64,000 bases of DNA, taken from the NCBI GenBank assembly GCA_016081115.2, contig JABTTQ020002552.1:744001-808000 (forward strand), read 5' to 3'. The notes under the pieces are model-generated. The model did no database searches. It was not told the origin of the DNA and saw nothing but the letters and a program-made list of their open reading frames with translations. Positions 11,698 through 23,050 of the stretch are shown here, piece after piece; the stretch's first letter is position 1; each line of letters starts with the position of its first letter. The stretch is from Rehmannia glutinosa (taxonomy: Eukaryota > Streptophyta > Magnoliopsida > Lamiales > Orobanchaceae). The position numbers and the translations under genes are program-made.

Positions 11698-13855
11698 TCA
11701 GTTAGTGGCGAGCATTAATTTTGGACGCTTAGGAAGGCGCTGATGTGGCACCGCCGACACTGATATAGGAGACAATGGGTGATCACATTTGAGGGATGAT
11801 GGTGAAGATGCCGAGGGTGGCGAAAACGAGTCATCACATGTTTTCCTCTTGCGGGTTATTTCCGTTTTGTTCTTGTCTTCCCCTCTCAAAATGAAATCTC
11901 TGAGTCTCTCGACGTCAGAGAGCTTCACCGGCTTTACAAGAAACTCTTCAGCCCCTTCTTCCAAGCACCTAAAGATCAAGCCAAGAATAAATAGAGGATC
12001 AGCTAACTTGCTATGATTCTTTGGTTTTTATAAGTTTCAAGCTCAACACAGACATATTGAGGCATAACAAGGAGTGAACAAGATCATCGCATACTCAGAA
12101 ATCAGAATCAAACATGGAAAGTTCAACGTAATTGTGTAACAATAATCATACAAGTACTTGGTGTTGAGCTATTTCATTAATTATTTCCTCAAATCGATTT
12201 TGCCCAAATCAGTGAAAAAATATCATGCCGGCCAAAAGTCATCCTAGGCGCCCCCGCATCTAGGCAGGCTAGAATCGATCAAAATTTTAAAAAAAATTAA
12301 AAAGTAATGTTCCTAGGCACCCTAGGCACTACTAGGGCCTTGGCCGCCTAGCGATTTATACAACCTTGATTAATGCTATGAATATAAACTCTGCTTCGAG
12401 GTCCATGAAGCAATTGTAATTTCATAGACTGTGCAAAATGTTATTTTCATGATTGTAAAAATGTCAGTTAATTATGATGTCATCAAGAACTCTTATCTAA
12501 AAGGTGAAAGATCGAAATTCAGTTCATTGGTGAACTCTGTCATTCATCCGCAAGCACAAAACACAAATCCAGTTAATACAATATACAAATTTCAAGCTAA
12601 GAAGAGTGTTCTAACAAAACAGGCACCAACATTAATGTTACAGAACTGTGAATTTATCTTATAAAGAAAGATCAATCAATATTTATATGCCAATCACAAA
12701 CCAATATATTCAGGTAAATAGATCCACGATACAATACCTATCAATGCGAGCCAAAACGTTCTCAGACGACATAATCACCACGGGTATTTCCCTCAACCTG
12801 GAGGAGCCCTGCCAAAACAGGATAAGCAATAAAAAATGTCATCACCGATAAATAATAGAGAGAGGATGATTATTGTTTGATTTATTGTGTATTTCCATAT
12901 ATGCAAAGAACACCAACCTTGATCTTTTTGAGAAGTTCAAATCCAGTCATTCCAGGCATAGAGTAGTCTGTCATTATCAGATTTACCTTCAACTCCTGAA
13001 ATCAACATTTACAGATGTTATCACCACTAAAGCCTAAAATATCACCTTCAGATATTATGTCATAATGCTTCATTTGGATTGAAGGATTTGAAGATATGGA
13101 TTCAAATCCATAATAGCAAATCCAAGAGCTTTTTTGATAAGATCCATACTAATTGAAATCATTTCCCCATTCCTCCCCTCAAATTCAAATCCTCCCATCC
13201 AAATGGGACCTAATTTGTTCCATTAAATGAACCAACATTTGCAAAGAATATAGCAAATCCAGATCAATCAGTAGTTATTTGACTTATTTCATATAAGGAT
13301 AAAATTTGAGAGCAATAAAATTTCATTTTTCCAGTACTTTCCTACCCCTAAACCAAGAAACAATTAAATCAACTAAGGGTTTCAAATCTGAAATGAAAAA
13401 CAAGCTATAAATGAATATAATTCATGATGTACTAATAAATCCAAAAATTACTACACTAAAATGAGAACAAGAAACAAAAACAGGAAAGCAGGAAAGAAAA
13501 AGAAAAGTTATATGTACTTACATCAAATTCAACAGAGCTTCTCTCTCCATCTAATCCCAGATACTGCAAAGCCCTACTCCCACTTTCCACAGCAGTAACT
13601 GTAAATCCCCATTATAGAAATTTCAGTAACCCACAAAAATAACCTCAAAAATGAAGGGAAAAAAACACACACACACACAACACAAAAACAAATATTAGAA
13701 AGAAAAAAAAAACAGAAAAACACACCTTTACAGCAAGAGATCTTGAGCAAGCGCTCAATAACCTTCCTATCAACAAGACTGTCATCCACAGCAAGAACAT
13801 GCAATTCTTGAGCTCCACTTGAAGAACAATTACTACCCATTTCATCCACAGCCAT
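11698..13855 (-). CDS. Type-A response regulator (cytokinin-signalling, ARR-like)
   Basis: Five exons join in frame with GT-AG introns: 13726-13855, 13522-13598, 12918-12995, 12738-12808 and 11698-11968, giving 208 codons plus stop. The receiver domain starts HVLAVDDSLVDRK (Asp pair), has the phospho-acceptor Asp in IMTDYSMPGMTGFELL, the conserved Ser/Thr region IPVVIMSSENV, and the conserved Lys in FLVKPVKLSDVERL. After the receiver there is only a short basic and Ser/Pro-rich tail (RKRK and KRPK, possible nuclear signals) and no MYB-like GARP output domain, which marks type-A rather than type-B. Type-A regulators accept phosphate from phosphotransfer proteins and repress cytokinin output; they are usually cytokinin-induced. 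All catalytic residues are present, so it is probably functional. Intron 4 carries a MITE remnant. Which Arabidopsis paralogue is closest cannot be settled here. Confidence 0.95.
12225..12366. mobile_element. GCCTAG-rich MITE remnant in intron 4
   Basis: The run of CCTAGGCG/GCCTAG repeats ends CGCCTAGCGATTTATACAACC, resembling the right end of the element at 2617-2790 (CGCCTAGCGATTTTTAGAACAATG). The left end is degraded. It lies inside the 769-bp last intron of the response regulator and should be spliced out. Confidence 0.55.
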
Positions 13856-15704
13856 TTTCCTCTTGTGGGCTTGCTCAAAAACAAATCTTTTTACTACAAA
13901 TGTATGTTTATCTGGGCTACTCGAATCTTTTATCCACTAAATCTCTACAAACAGTTCTTAGAAGCCAAGAAAATACATTTCTTTAAGACTATCTCTCCTG
14001 TGTGTGTATATATATATGAGGCGGTGGGCATTTTAGGGTATTGTCTATTGTGTAAGATGACAGAGAGAGAAAAATAAATCTACTTTAAGGGGTAAGCGAA
14101 AAGGCTAAAAGCAGAGACACACAGAAAATCTTTGCAAAATCTCCTCCGCATTATATCCGACTTGTCGCTTTATTTGACAGTTTCAACTCGTTTAATTAAT
14201 AGAGAAATGAAAATTTATATATATTTATTTTGTTTGTTTAATGATTTGTGGTTGCAGACAGTGTCCGTACGGTTACATGGTTTGGTGAAATGGTGTAAAT
14301 TCTGGGTGAAATTTGTCTGGTGCCGTGTAGAGGTTCTTTTGGTGAAAAAGGATTTGGTTAAAATAAAAGAAATGTGAAAAGTAAAAGAGTAAAAACGTGT
14401 GGTCATTCACTAGGTGCGGTGCAGTGGGGCTGCTGGTTGACCGGTCTTGGATCTTGGGTTTTGATTGACTGCACAATGTGATATAATTTAATGGAGATAG
14501 GGAAAGTAAATAAATATATTAATATGATATATTATCATAAGAAAGGAAAATATTATTTATTATATAAAATATTTGATTGTTTCGAAATTGATGCCTAAAT
14601 TTTTTTTCTTTTTGGGAGACATTAAGTAATGCGGTCCGCATATTTATTATTAGATTGTCACATCCAACTCATTTTAAAACTAACTCACTTCAAAAAATCC
14701 TATCGTAATCTTATTACCATAATCCAAATTGTCACCTTAAGAATTCAACATTTATTGTCCTCAAACAAAAAAAAACATGCATGTTGTGATATCTGATGGG
14801 ATCAAAATGAGTTAGGATGTTGCAATTTGAAAATTTCGTGAACTTTAGAAGATAAAAATGTTCCAAAAATTTTAAGTCGGATTTCGAAAAACTCAAGTAG
14901 TTCGAATGGCAAAAAAATATTTTCTTTTTCTTAATGAAAATTAAAAACTTATATCCATCCTGAAAAGTTTATAATAATAAAATCATCCATTTCAAAAACC
15001 TTTTTTTTATCAAATGAAACCACGGTTTTTTTCTTTTATTTTACATCAATCACATTTTTTCATTATTTGTGTTACTCTTTCTATCCCAAATGCAGTCTTG
15101 CTGCCTCCCATTTTTCCCCCAATGTTAAAAAATGAAGATTTAAAAAAAAAATAGAATATTTAATTAAGAACAGCTTTCTAATTGAAAGTATGACGTCACT
15201 TCACTAATTTTGAAACTCAATTGTAGAAAGTAATACTATAAAAGAATATATAAAATATATAAGTTGACTTGAAGGTCAAGATTGAAGAAATCTAAGCAAA
15301 AGATTTGACAAAGATTTTCAATATAAAAGAAGCAAAAACCCGAGTCTCGGTAATCCGAACAAAACCGGCGGCTTGAAAAAGTAAAAGAGGAAAAGCCGCC
15401 TAAGCAAACAAAAGCACAAATGTGGACCATTTCTTTTTTTGTAGCCAAACAGAGCGCGAAACAGAATCTAATTCTGTAGATTTTGGGGCCCACAAATAGA
15501 TTTTTACGATCCCCTCTTATTTCCTTGTCTTCTCACGCTTTTAATTCCCACCCCAACTTTGACGGATCATTCATTCTATAATTGTACTCGATTTTGGCTG
15601 ATCATTAATTCTTTTTCCTTTTAATTTAATAATAGTACAACACGTGTCGGTCCATCTAAGAGTCACGAGAAGTCGAGAACTAACTAAATATAACAATTAC
15701 TTAT
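13856..15704. other. Promoter side and intergenic region
   Basis: About 1.85 kb upstream of the response regulator without a supported gene. The proximal 250 bp holds the likely core promoter and 5' UTR. Beyond about 14500 it is AT-rich. An 85-aa minus-strand frame (15236-15493) shows no recognisable features. Confidence 0.6.
14007..14017 (-). promoter_or_regulatory. Candidate TATA box of the response regulator
   Basis: TATATATATAT lies about 150 bp upstream of the ATG at 13855, a reasonable distance for a core promoter with a short 5' UTR. It could also be a plain dinucleotide repeat next to the TGTGTG run. Confidence 0.4.
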
Positions 15705-15905
15705 AATAGAGAAAATTGCAAAACTAGTCCTGTATTTACAAAGGTCTTGCAATATTAGTCCTTGTAGATTTTGAAGTTGGAATTGTATTCATGTGATAAT
15801 TTTGCCCCTTAGCAAAATAATAATTTTAATCCTGCAATTTTTAGGATTTAATTTAACATTTCAGTCTTATAATTTTTAGTTGTGGTAACTTCGATTCTAT
15901 TAGTT
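15705..15905. repeat. Left arm of a possible long terminal inverted repeat
   Basis: The sequence from about 15708 (GAGAAAATTGCAAAACTAG, then TTGCAATATTAGTCC) is inversely repeated at about 35460-35608. ATTACTTAT (15696-15704) and ATTACTTTT (35609-35617) could be a 9-bp target duplication. If so, this is one end of a MULE-like element with the whole gypsy element inserted inside it. Confidence 0.4.
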
Positions 15906-16176
15906 AAAATAACCAATTTTCCATATTTGTATGCGTTTTAATATGCATAATTAGAAAATAATACATGTAGGTCTCGTATCTCATATTTTGATCCGGATTC
16001 ATAATTCTGAAATCATTCTCTCTGTCACTAGACAATCTATAGTATAACTAATAGATAAATTCAACTCATAAGTAAAAAAAAATATAAACTATAATAAAAT
16101 ATAAACTATAATACAATTTTCTACTTGGCTCATGTATATTGAATATTTTGGGAACCTGCAACCCCTTTATCATTCT
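15906..16176. other. AT-rich left flank of the Tat-lineage element
   Basis: No gene is seen. If the enclosing long-TIR element is real, this is part of its interior. Confidence 0.4.
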
Positions 16177-16923
16177 TGGTTGCTCCCAAAAATGACCTCT
16201 CCTCGCCGATCACCTTCCAAGACGAAGTCCTCAGAAAACCCGCACAGCGGGGTAGGAGGGGGCTCGGCGTACCTTCTCTCCGATGCTTAAGTCGGTGTCT
16301 TGGAAAGGAAGTAAAGGCTAGAGAGAAAAAAGCAATGTAATAAAGAAAATATGAGAGATTAGGTTAGAATGAACCTGGGCTTGGGCCTTTTATACCTTAG
16401 CTCGGATTAGGGTTTCCGTAAAATCCAGGGATTCCGTTACGATTCGGTGTCGAGTCATCATTAGATTAAGATCGGATCTCTTAAAAACCCTAATTTTACG
16501 CCCGTAAGACCATAGCTCCGACTGTTTTTAACACGTCGGCCCGTTGTCAGATTGGTGCGAAACCCCCTTAAATCTCGAGGCATCCCGCTTTATACATCTC
16601 TCAGCCGAAGCCGACCTCTTCCTCTCAAGTCATGTTGACTTCAACGAATTGTCAACAATGTGTCGGCTTAAACGGTGACTTTACATGGTCGATCTTATAA
16701 ACATCCACAACCACTTGTACTCGGACTCGACAGCCGGCCCAATACGACAAGCCCTAGACCAATCTCACGCTGCAAGCCTCCACAGATCGGCCCACTATTT
16801 AATGCTTAACAGATCATCCCAAGGCTATGGGCCTCATCAAATCGGCCCAATGTCAGGCTTCATCAGGTCGGCCCAATGTCTTAGGCCTGTCAGGTCGGCC
16901 CACACCGTATTTTGCCCTTATCA
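16177..16923 (-). repeat. 3' LTR of the Tat-lineage element
   Basis: About 747 bp. On the minus strand it starts TGATAAGGGC and ends GGGAGCAACCA. It pairs with 34340-35093. Differences between the two are mostly small indels around CAG/CTG and CG-rich sites. Confidence 0.88.
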
Positions 16924-16936
16924 ATTCCTCCCCCCA
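16924..16936 (-). promoter_or_regulatory. Polypurine tract of the Tat-lineage element
   Basis: On the minus strand GTTGGGGGGAGGA directly precedes the 3' LTR. This is the expected plus-strand primer site, and it agrees with the PBS at the other end. Confidence 0.75.
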
Positions 16937-17176
16937 ACTATGGTTTGATCTCCACCTCAACCATAGTTGATGATAGGCCGAGCTGATCTATCCTTTAGGG
17001 CTTATGCCTTTCAAATTCCCGCCGCCTCTTGGCTTTTGAAATTCCTGCCGCCTTTTGGCTCTTCAAGTGCCTGACACATTGAAGCGATTGATATGACGTT
17101 TTTTCGGTTTCCTGACGCCTCGTAGACCGCAAGACGTCTCCTCGAAAATCGAGACATCTTTTTGTCTTCCCACCCT

Positions 17177-17185
17177 TATAAAAAG
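17177..17185 (+). promoter_or_regulatory. TATA box for the antisense ORF
   Basis: TATAAAAAG is followed by a CT-rich leader (TCTCTCTAAATCTCTCTC, about 17218-17240), a typical plant core promoter and 5' UTR layout. It points into the plus-strand ORF that begins at 17395, antisense to the retrotransposon. A GTATTT...CAG-like 5' UTR intron (about 17334-17390) is possible. Confidence 0.55.
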
Positions 17186-17394
17186 AGGACTCATTCGCCC
17201 TTAAACAACTTCCCGATTCTCTCTCTAAATCTCTCTCTCTCAAAATACTAGGTCATCTTCTCCTAAGTGAAGTCTTCCGATTCTCGGCACATTTTGAAGG
17301 GCTTCACCACCACTACTAAATCTTCCTCTACTAGGTATTTTTCTTCCCCTTTCTTTAGTTTCTTTTTATTTTAATTCCTCCTTTCTCGCATTTC

Positions 17395-19576
17395 ATGGCA
17401 TCTTCTTCTTCTCACTCGACACCCATAGATCCTTATATTACCGAAATTGAACGGTGGTCTACCGAGGTAGCTCGCTTCCCGACCTCTTCCTACATCTTCC
17501 ATTCCCTATTCCAATCCAAATGCTACCGAATCGAGCTCTGATTCGGACATGGATTCGGGGGTAATAGAGATCCGAGCTCCCAGCTCGGGTCCGTTACTCC
17601 GAATACCTCACGATTTCAAGAGGACTACTCTTATCGCCACTACACTTCAAAATATCGGAAGAGCATAAAAATCCCCTCTTCTTTCAAGCTCTCCCCTAGC
17701 CATACATACAGACCGCCCCAACCGACCTCCCCCAATGCCCTAGCTTTCTTCGTAGGCGGATAGAGGAAGGACTTTGGTTCTTCCTATCCACTCCTTTATG
17801 GCCAAGTGTCCGCTCTATATCGTGTTCCTCTCGAATCAACTCGCCCTTTGATTCCTTCCGCATCATGGTAGGTTTTTTAATTTTAACCAAGTACTGGAGA
17901 TAGAACCTACGACCGATCTCTTTTTTGCTTTATTTCAAATAAAGACCTCTACTACTAAAGGTCTGTTTTACATCACTTCCCGAGGTGATGCTCAATTCTT
18001 AAGCAAATATCCTTCTTCCAACAAATTTTGGAAGGATAAGTACTTTTTTATTTCCTCTCCCCGAGCTTGGGGTTTTCCAATCGCTTCGACCTGGCATCTT
18101 CCACTCCAACGAAAACATAACCTTAGAGATCGGTCTCCCGAACTCCAAGCTTAAATAAGTAAACTTACCCTGGTCAAGTACGACCTGTCCCGACTCATTA
18201 CTCCCTCTCTCTTTTATCACTTCGAGTTGAGCCCTATCATAGCTCCTTTGGAGGATGACATCGGTAATTATCTATTTAACTTTTCCTTTAATTGATTGTA
18301 TTTTGCAAACTAATTTCTCCTTTTTTGTGCTAGACATCATGATGGCTGCTATGGTTGCCGAGGAGGAGGAGGAGCAACAACTCACCACCTCTAATCCTCC
18401 AGCTGCTGGCAACGCTCCTAGTCAAGGAGGCCCGACTCAATTACGGCGACCTAACTTAGCTGCCATCATCTTAGTTGACCTCCTCGGCCCAGAAGCTCGG
18501 CCCCAGAACAAGCCTCCACCAAAGAGGTCGGCCGCTGGACCTGGAGCCCCCCTCCCAAGAAGTCCAAGGGGGGTTCCTCTTCTACGCCTCTCGCCCACAC
18601 ACGCAGCCCCATCAGCACTCCCAACCAGACGTTCTTCACTGGGAACTCCATCCTGAAGAACACTGACAGCCTTATAGACACTCAATTTGTCCAGGGTAAT
18701 CGTCCGCCGCCGACCGAGCCATTTCCGGACAAACTCGGCCGATCTTGCCGACTGGCCGAGCAACTTTTGCCTGGTTCATTCTCAGTCCGAGGTGACACTG
18801 GCTGCTCTGGTTGCCCGCGCTCGGGTTGGCTTCAATAACCCCGCGGTGGTCCAAGAACTGAACTCCCTCAAAGAGGAATGCGCTCGCCTAAAGGCCAAGG
18901 ATATCAAATCGCGAGAAAGAGGTTCACACCCTCCGGGATCGGCCAACCTTCACAAGGTCACCGTGGCCTCCTACGAAACCAAGTCAAGGACTTAGAGACC
19001 GAAAATCTTGGTTTGAGGACCGAGCCGAGTGATCTTCAACTCCAAATCACCACCAACCTCGATCAAGCTCGGATGAAGGGGTAGAGACAGTCGTCGTGGG
19101 TTTCCGAGGCCTCCCGGGGCTATTCTCTCATTCAATCTGTTCGAGATCGGGTCAAACAGGCCTTCCTCAGCTCTCGTGAGTTCCTCAAGGTGCTTTCTAA
19201 GGGGGCCATGGAATATTATGACTTTGCCTTCGACCAGGCCGAACAGCAGCTCCAGGTGAAAGGAATCACTGAGCAGTTCGACAGGCGAGGTCCTAAGAAA
19301 TTGCTTCCCGATCCTAAGGGTTTCATTTTCTCTGAGGAAGCAGAACATCTAAACAAGGCCTCTGTGGAGGTCTTCACTGAGGCCCTTTCCCGACCTCTTG
19401 TCATCCGGCCTCCTGAGAGCTCGGTAGTCCCTGCACAGGTCCCCGGAGCTCAGTCCTCCCAAGTCCTTGCCCCTCAAGACCCTGCTCCCGATGAGGACCC
19501 TGAGATTGCTCTGGTGGACGACGTCACTATCACTTTTGACGATCTCACTACAGACAATGTTCCTCCTACTGCTTAG
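17395..19576 (+). pseudogene. Antisense extra ORF of the Tat-lineage element (degraded)
   Basis: It starts MASSSSHSTPID at 17395 and can be followed with frame changes to a stop at 19574-19576. The ending is acidic (DPEIALVDDVTITFDDL). A good intron is seen at about 18264-18331 (GTAATTATC to TTTTGTGCTAG). The part after the intron has a Glu/Gln-rich start (EEEEEQQ), a Pro/Ser-rich middle and a coiled-coil-like stretch (QELNSLKEECARLKAKD, about 18855-18900). Later comes a conserved-looking segment (KGAMEYYDFAFDQAEQQL, 19202-19255). Function is unknown; antisense ORFs in this position are known from Tat-lineage elements. The frameshifts are either real decay or consensus errors. Confidence 0.65.
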
Positions 19577-19789
19577 GAGTTCAGTACTGCTATTGTAATT
19601 TCTCATTATGCACTTATAATTATTTCGAATGATCAATGAAGTTTCTTTGCAATTTCATTCTCTAGATCTCTGATCTGATATTTACTTTCATCATAATTCG
19701 GTTTTGTAAAGTACAACTCGGGCTGCATTTAGACAAATCGTATGTTACGTTGTTTTTTTTTAACAAAAAAGATTGGCATATTGTGCTCC

Positions 19790-21099
19790 TCGTGGCCTGA
19801 AGTATTTGGATACTAGCTCGAGCTGAGCTCCAAATACTTGTTTTCTTTCAAAGGAAGCTGGCTCGAGCCGAGCTCTTTGCATGGCCTCGTGGCCCCAAGT
19901 ATTTGGAGACTAGCTCGAGCTGAGCTCCAAATACTTGTCTTCTTTCAAAGGAAGCTGGCTCGAGCCGAGCTCCTTGCACGGCCTCGTGGCCCCACTATTT
20001 GGAGACTAGCTCGAGCTGAGCTCCAAATACTTGTCTTCTTTCAAAGGAAACTGGCTCGAGCCAAGCTCCTTGCATGGCCTCGTGGCCCCAAGTATTTGGA
20101 GACTAGCTCGAGCTGAGCTCCAAATACTTATCTTCTTTCAAAGGAAGCTGGCTCGAGCCGAGCTCCTTACATGGCCTCGTGGCCCCAAGTATTTGGAGTC
20201 TAGCTCGAGCTGAGCTCCAAATACTTGTCTTCTTTCAAAGGAAGCTGGCTCGAGCCGAGCTCCTTGCACGGCCTCGTGGCCCCAAGTATTTGGAGACTAG
20301 CTCGAGCTGAGCTCCAAATACTTGTTTTCTCTTAAAGAAAGCTGGCTCGAGCCGAGCTCTTTGCATGGCCTCGTGGCCCCAAGTATTTGGAGACTAGCTC
20401 GAGCTGAGCTCCAAATACTTGTCTTCTATCAAAGGAAGCTGGCTCGAGCCGAGCTCCTTGCACGGCCTCGTGGCCCCACTATTTGGAGACTAGCTCGAGC
20501 TGAGCTCCAAATACTTGTCTTCTTCCAAAGGAAACTGGCTCGAGCCGAGCTCCTTGCATGGCCTCGTGGCCCCAAGTATTTGGAGACTAGCTCGAGCTGA
20601 GCTCCAAATACTTGTCTTCTTCCAAAGGAAACTGGCTCGAGCCGAGCTCCTTGCATGGCCTCGTGGCCCCAAGTATTTGGAGACTAGCTCGAGCTGAGCT
20701 CCAAATACTTATCTTCTTTCAAAGGAAGCTGGCTCGAGCCGAGCTCCTTACATGGCCTCGTGGCCCCAAGTATTGGAGTCTAGCTTGGTGAGCTCCAAAT
20801 ACTTGTCTTCTTTCAAAGGAAGCTGGCTCGAGCCGAGCTCTTGACGGCCTCGTGGCCCCAAGTATTTGGAGACTAGCTCGAGCTGAGCTCCAAATACTTG
20901 TCTTCTTTCAAAGGAAGCTGGCTCGAGCCGAGCTCCTTGCATGGCCTCGTGACCCCAAGTATTTGGAGACTAGCTCGAGCTGAGCTCCAAATACTTATCT
21001 TCTTTCAAAGAAAGCTGGCTCGAGTTGAGCTCCTTGCATGGCCTCGTGGCCCCAAGTATTTGGAGACTAGCTCGAGCTGAGCTCCAAATACTTGTCAAT
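19790..21099. repeat. 97-bp tandem array (14 copies), satellite-like, in the gypsy 3' region
   Basis: The core TAGCTCGAGCTGAGCTCC recurs at about 19814, 19911, 20007, 20104, 20201, 20298, 20395, 20491, 20588, 20685, 20781, 20874, 20971 and 21068. Spacing is 96-98 bp in most units and 93 bp in one degraded unit. Each unit contains inverted arms CAAGTATTTGGAG and CTCCAAATACTTG around GCTCGAGC palindromes, so it can fold into a hairpin. Because 97 is not a multiple of three, the 60-92 aa frames across it are artefacts of the repeat. Units 1-5 and 6-11 share variants in the same order, pointing to a block duplication. Confidence 0.95.
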
Positions 21100-21191
21100 T
21101 CTTGGATTTCCTCTTTCCGAACTCATAATTTAGGGCAGCAGATCATTTCAATCAAAACGAGTAAATTGATTACATCAGATATTCCTCTATT

Positions 21192-22330
21192 CTAGGAATG
21201 ATATTTCTTCAAATTGCAACTGTTCCAAGCCCTCGGGAGTTTTCGACCCCCGAGCTCTTCCAGCTCGTATGCACCTCCTGCCAACACCTTCATTACCCGA
21301 AGTGGTCCTTCCCTATTCGCATCTAGTTTCCCTTTATTCTTGCTAGCATCTGATCTTCTCAAAACCAAGTCACCAACCTGGAAGGCCCTTTTCTTCACTT
21401 TCTTGTCATAGGTTGCCTTGATCCTTCCTCGTGTCCGTTCCATTTGCAAAAATGCCATCTCCCTTTTCTCATTTATAGTATCCAACGCCTCTCGTATCAG
21501 CATCTCATTAGCATTCTCATCAAAATTCTGAACTCGATGCATTTCCATCCCGATCTCTCGCCGGTATCAAAGATCCATACCATACACCAAGCCGAACGGA
21601 GCTCGATTGCCTCCTTCGGATTAGTTCGATAAGCCCCAAAGACCGAGCCGAGCTCTCGAACCCACGCTCCTCCTGCCTTCTCAAGCCGAGCTTTCAATCC
21701 TTGGACAAGAATTCTGTTAGTCACTTCCACCTGCCTATTGGCCTGTGGATGGGCCACCGATGTGAAGTTTTGCTTGATCTTCAATTCCTCACACCAAGCT
21801 CGGATTTACGCCCGCGATATTTGTGTTCCATTATCTCGATATCAAGATCCGAGGCGTTCCATACCGACGCACTATGTTTTGCCAAATAAATTTCATCACT
21901 GCATCCTCATTTATCTTAGCAAGAGGCTCTGCCTCCACCCACTTGCTAAAATAGTCGATTGCCACAATCAAGAATCTCTCTCGACCAAGCGGAGGAAAAG
22001 GACCAACAATATCAATTCCCCATTTTGCGAAAGGACATGCCGAACTCATTGTCATGAGCTCCTCCGCCGGTCGATGTACCAAAGGTGCATGGATCTGACA
22101 TTTTTCACATGCTCTCACCAACTTTTCTGCCTCCCCCTTCAGGTAAGGCCAAAAATACCACGCTCTAAGGACTTTCTTCATCAAAATCCTTGCTCCCATG
22201 TGATTCCCGCAACAACCTTCATGCATCTCTCTCAGCACATACGTACCATCTTCTTCACTCAAACACCTCAACAAAGGCATAGAGAAGCCTCTCTTATATA
22301 ACTTGTCCCCGATAATGCAAAAACGTGTCG
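21192..22330 (-). pseudogene. Gypsy integrase (frameshifted)
   Basis: The zinc-binding HHCC region is near 22110-22230 (MHEGCCGNHMGA, then RACEKCQIHA). The core begins GIDIVGPFPPLGRERF with the first catalytic Asp and VAIDYFSKWVEAEPL. The frame breaks after YGTPRILISR (about 21831), where the second Asp motif should be. It resumes near 21784 with NFTSVAHPQANRQVEVTNR carrying the catalytic Glu, and ends at 21192 with LPRAWNSCNLKKYHS. The C-terminal part has the usual YDKKVKKRAFQVGDLVLRR segment. It would insert cDNA into the genome. As read, it is split by shifts near 21800 and 21550. Confidence 0.85.
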
Positions 22331-23050
22331 CCCGAATTTTCAGCCGAGCTACTTCACGCCTTCCTATTGGTAAGACCCCTTCTTTTAAATAAACTATGAT
22401 AGCCGACCTCCAATCCTCTTTCTTCTCAATCTCTTCGACCTCCAACCCCAGCACAGTTTCTTTTGCCATCAAAAGAGTGATTTGTTTAGCTTGATTTTCC
22501 AAGGCCGAACTGGCCATCTTTGCTAGAAAATCCGCCCCACCATTCTCTTCCCTCGGGACCTGACATATCTTGATCTCTTTCACTTTCCCCTCTAAAGCTC
22601 GGTATGCTTCAACATACCTATTCATCCTCTCTTCCCTAATCTCGAATTCTCCCATAACTTGCTTATGGACGAGCTGAGAATCCATGTAAACAACCATCCT
22701 AATGACCCCATCTCGATGGCCATTTGCATCCCTCTCGATGAATGCTTCATACTCGCCTCATTATTAGATAGCTTGAACTCCAACCTCACAGCAAAATCAT
22801 TTTTGATCCCCTGTGGGCTGATCAAGACAATACCATCACCGCATCCCGAGCTCCCTACTGAACCATCCACATAAATCACCCAAGTTCCTTCTCCGCTATC
22901 ATCCCTTATTGATTCTTGAACAAAGTCTGCCAAAGCTTGAGGTTTAATGGCCGATCTGTTCTCGAATTCAATATCATACTCACTTAGCTCAATAGCCCAC
23001 TTCACTAGCCTCCTCGCTACCTCGGGCTTACTCGTCACATTTCTCAACGG
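22331..23050 (-). pseudogene. Gypsy RNase H region (frameshifted)
   Basis: The minus strand reads VARRLVKWAIELSEYDIEF, then WVIYVDGSVGSSGCGDGIVL (a YVDG catalytic Asp), then EFKLSNNEASMKH. A second frame follows from 22697 with VVYMDSQLVHKQVMGEF and CQVPREENGGADFLAKM. These are the Asp/Glu signatures of the RNase H domain downstream of a gypsy RT, with the archaeal-type extra copy arrangement common in the Tat lineage. One shift near 22650 separates the halves. Confidence 0.8.

Noticed and set aside
15236..15493. 85-aa minus-strand Cys/Phe-rich ORF
   Set aside because: Composition follows the AT-rich, pyrimidine-rich DNA; no motif, and it is isolated.
19838..21080. Series of 60-92 aa frames on both strands with WPRGPKYLE/LARAEL text
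   Set aside because: They are readings of the 97-bp tandem repeat in rotating frames (97 is not divisible by 3), not genes.
19790..21099. Regular spacing could suggest a CRISPR-like array
   Set aside because: The units are contiguous and similar over their full length, with no unique spacers, and the DNA is plant nuclear.
21738..22301. 187-aa plus-strand ORF
   Set aside because: Antisense shadow of the minus-strand gypsy integrase, which has clear motifs.
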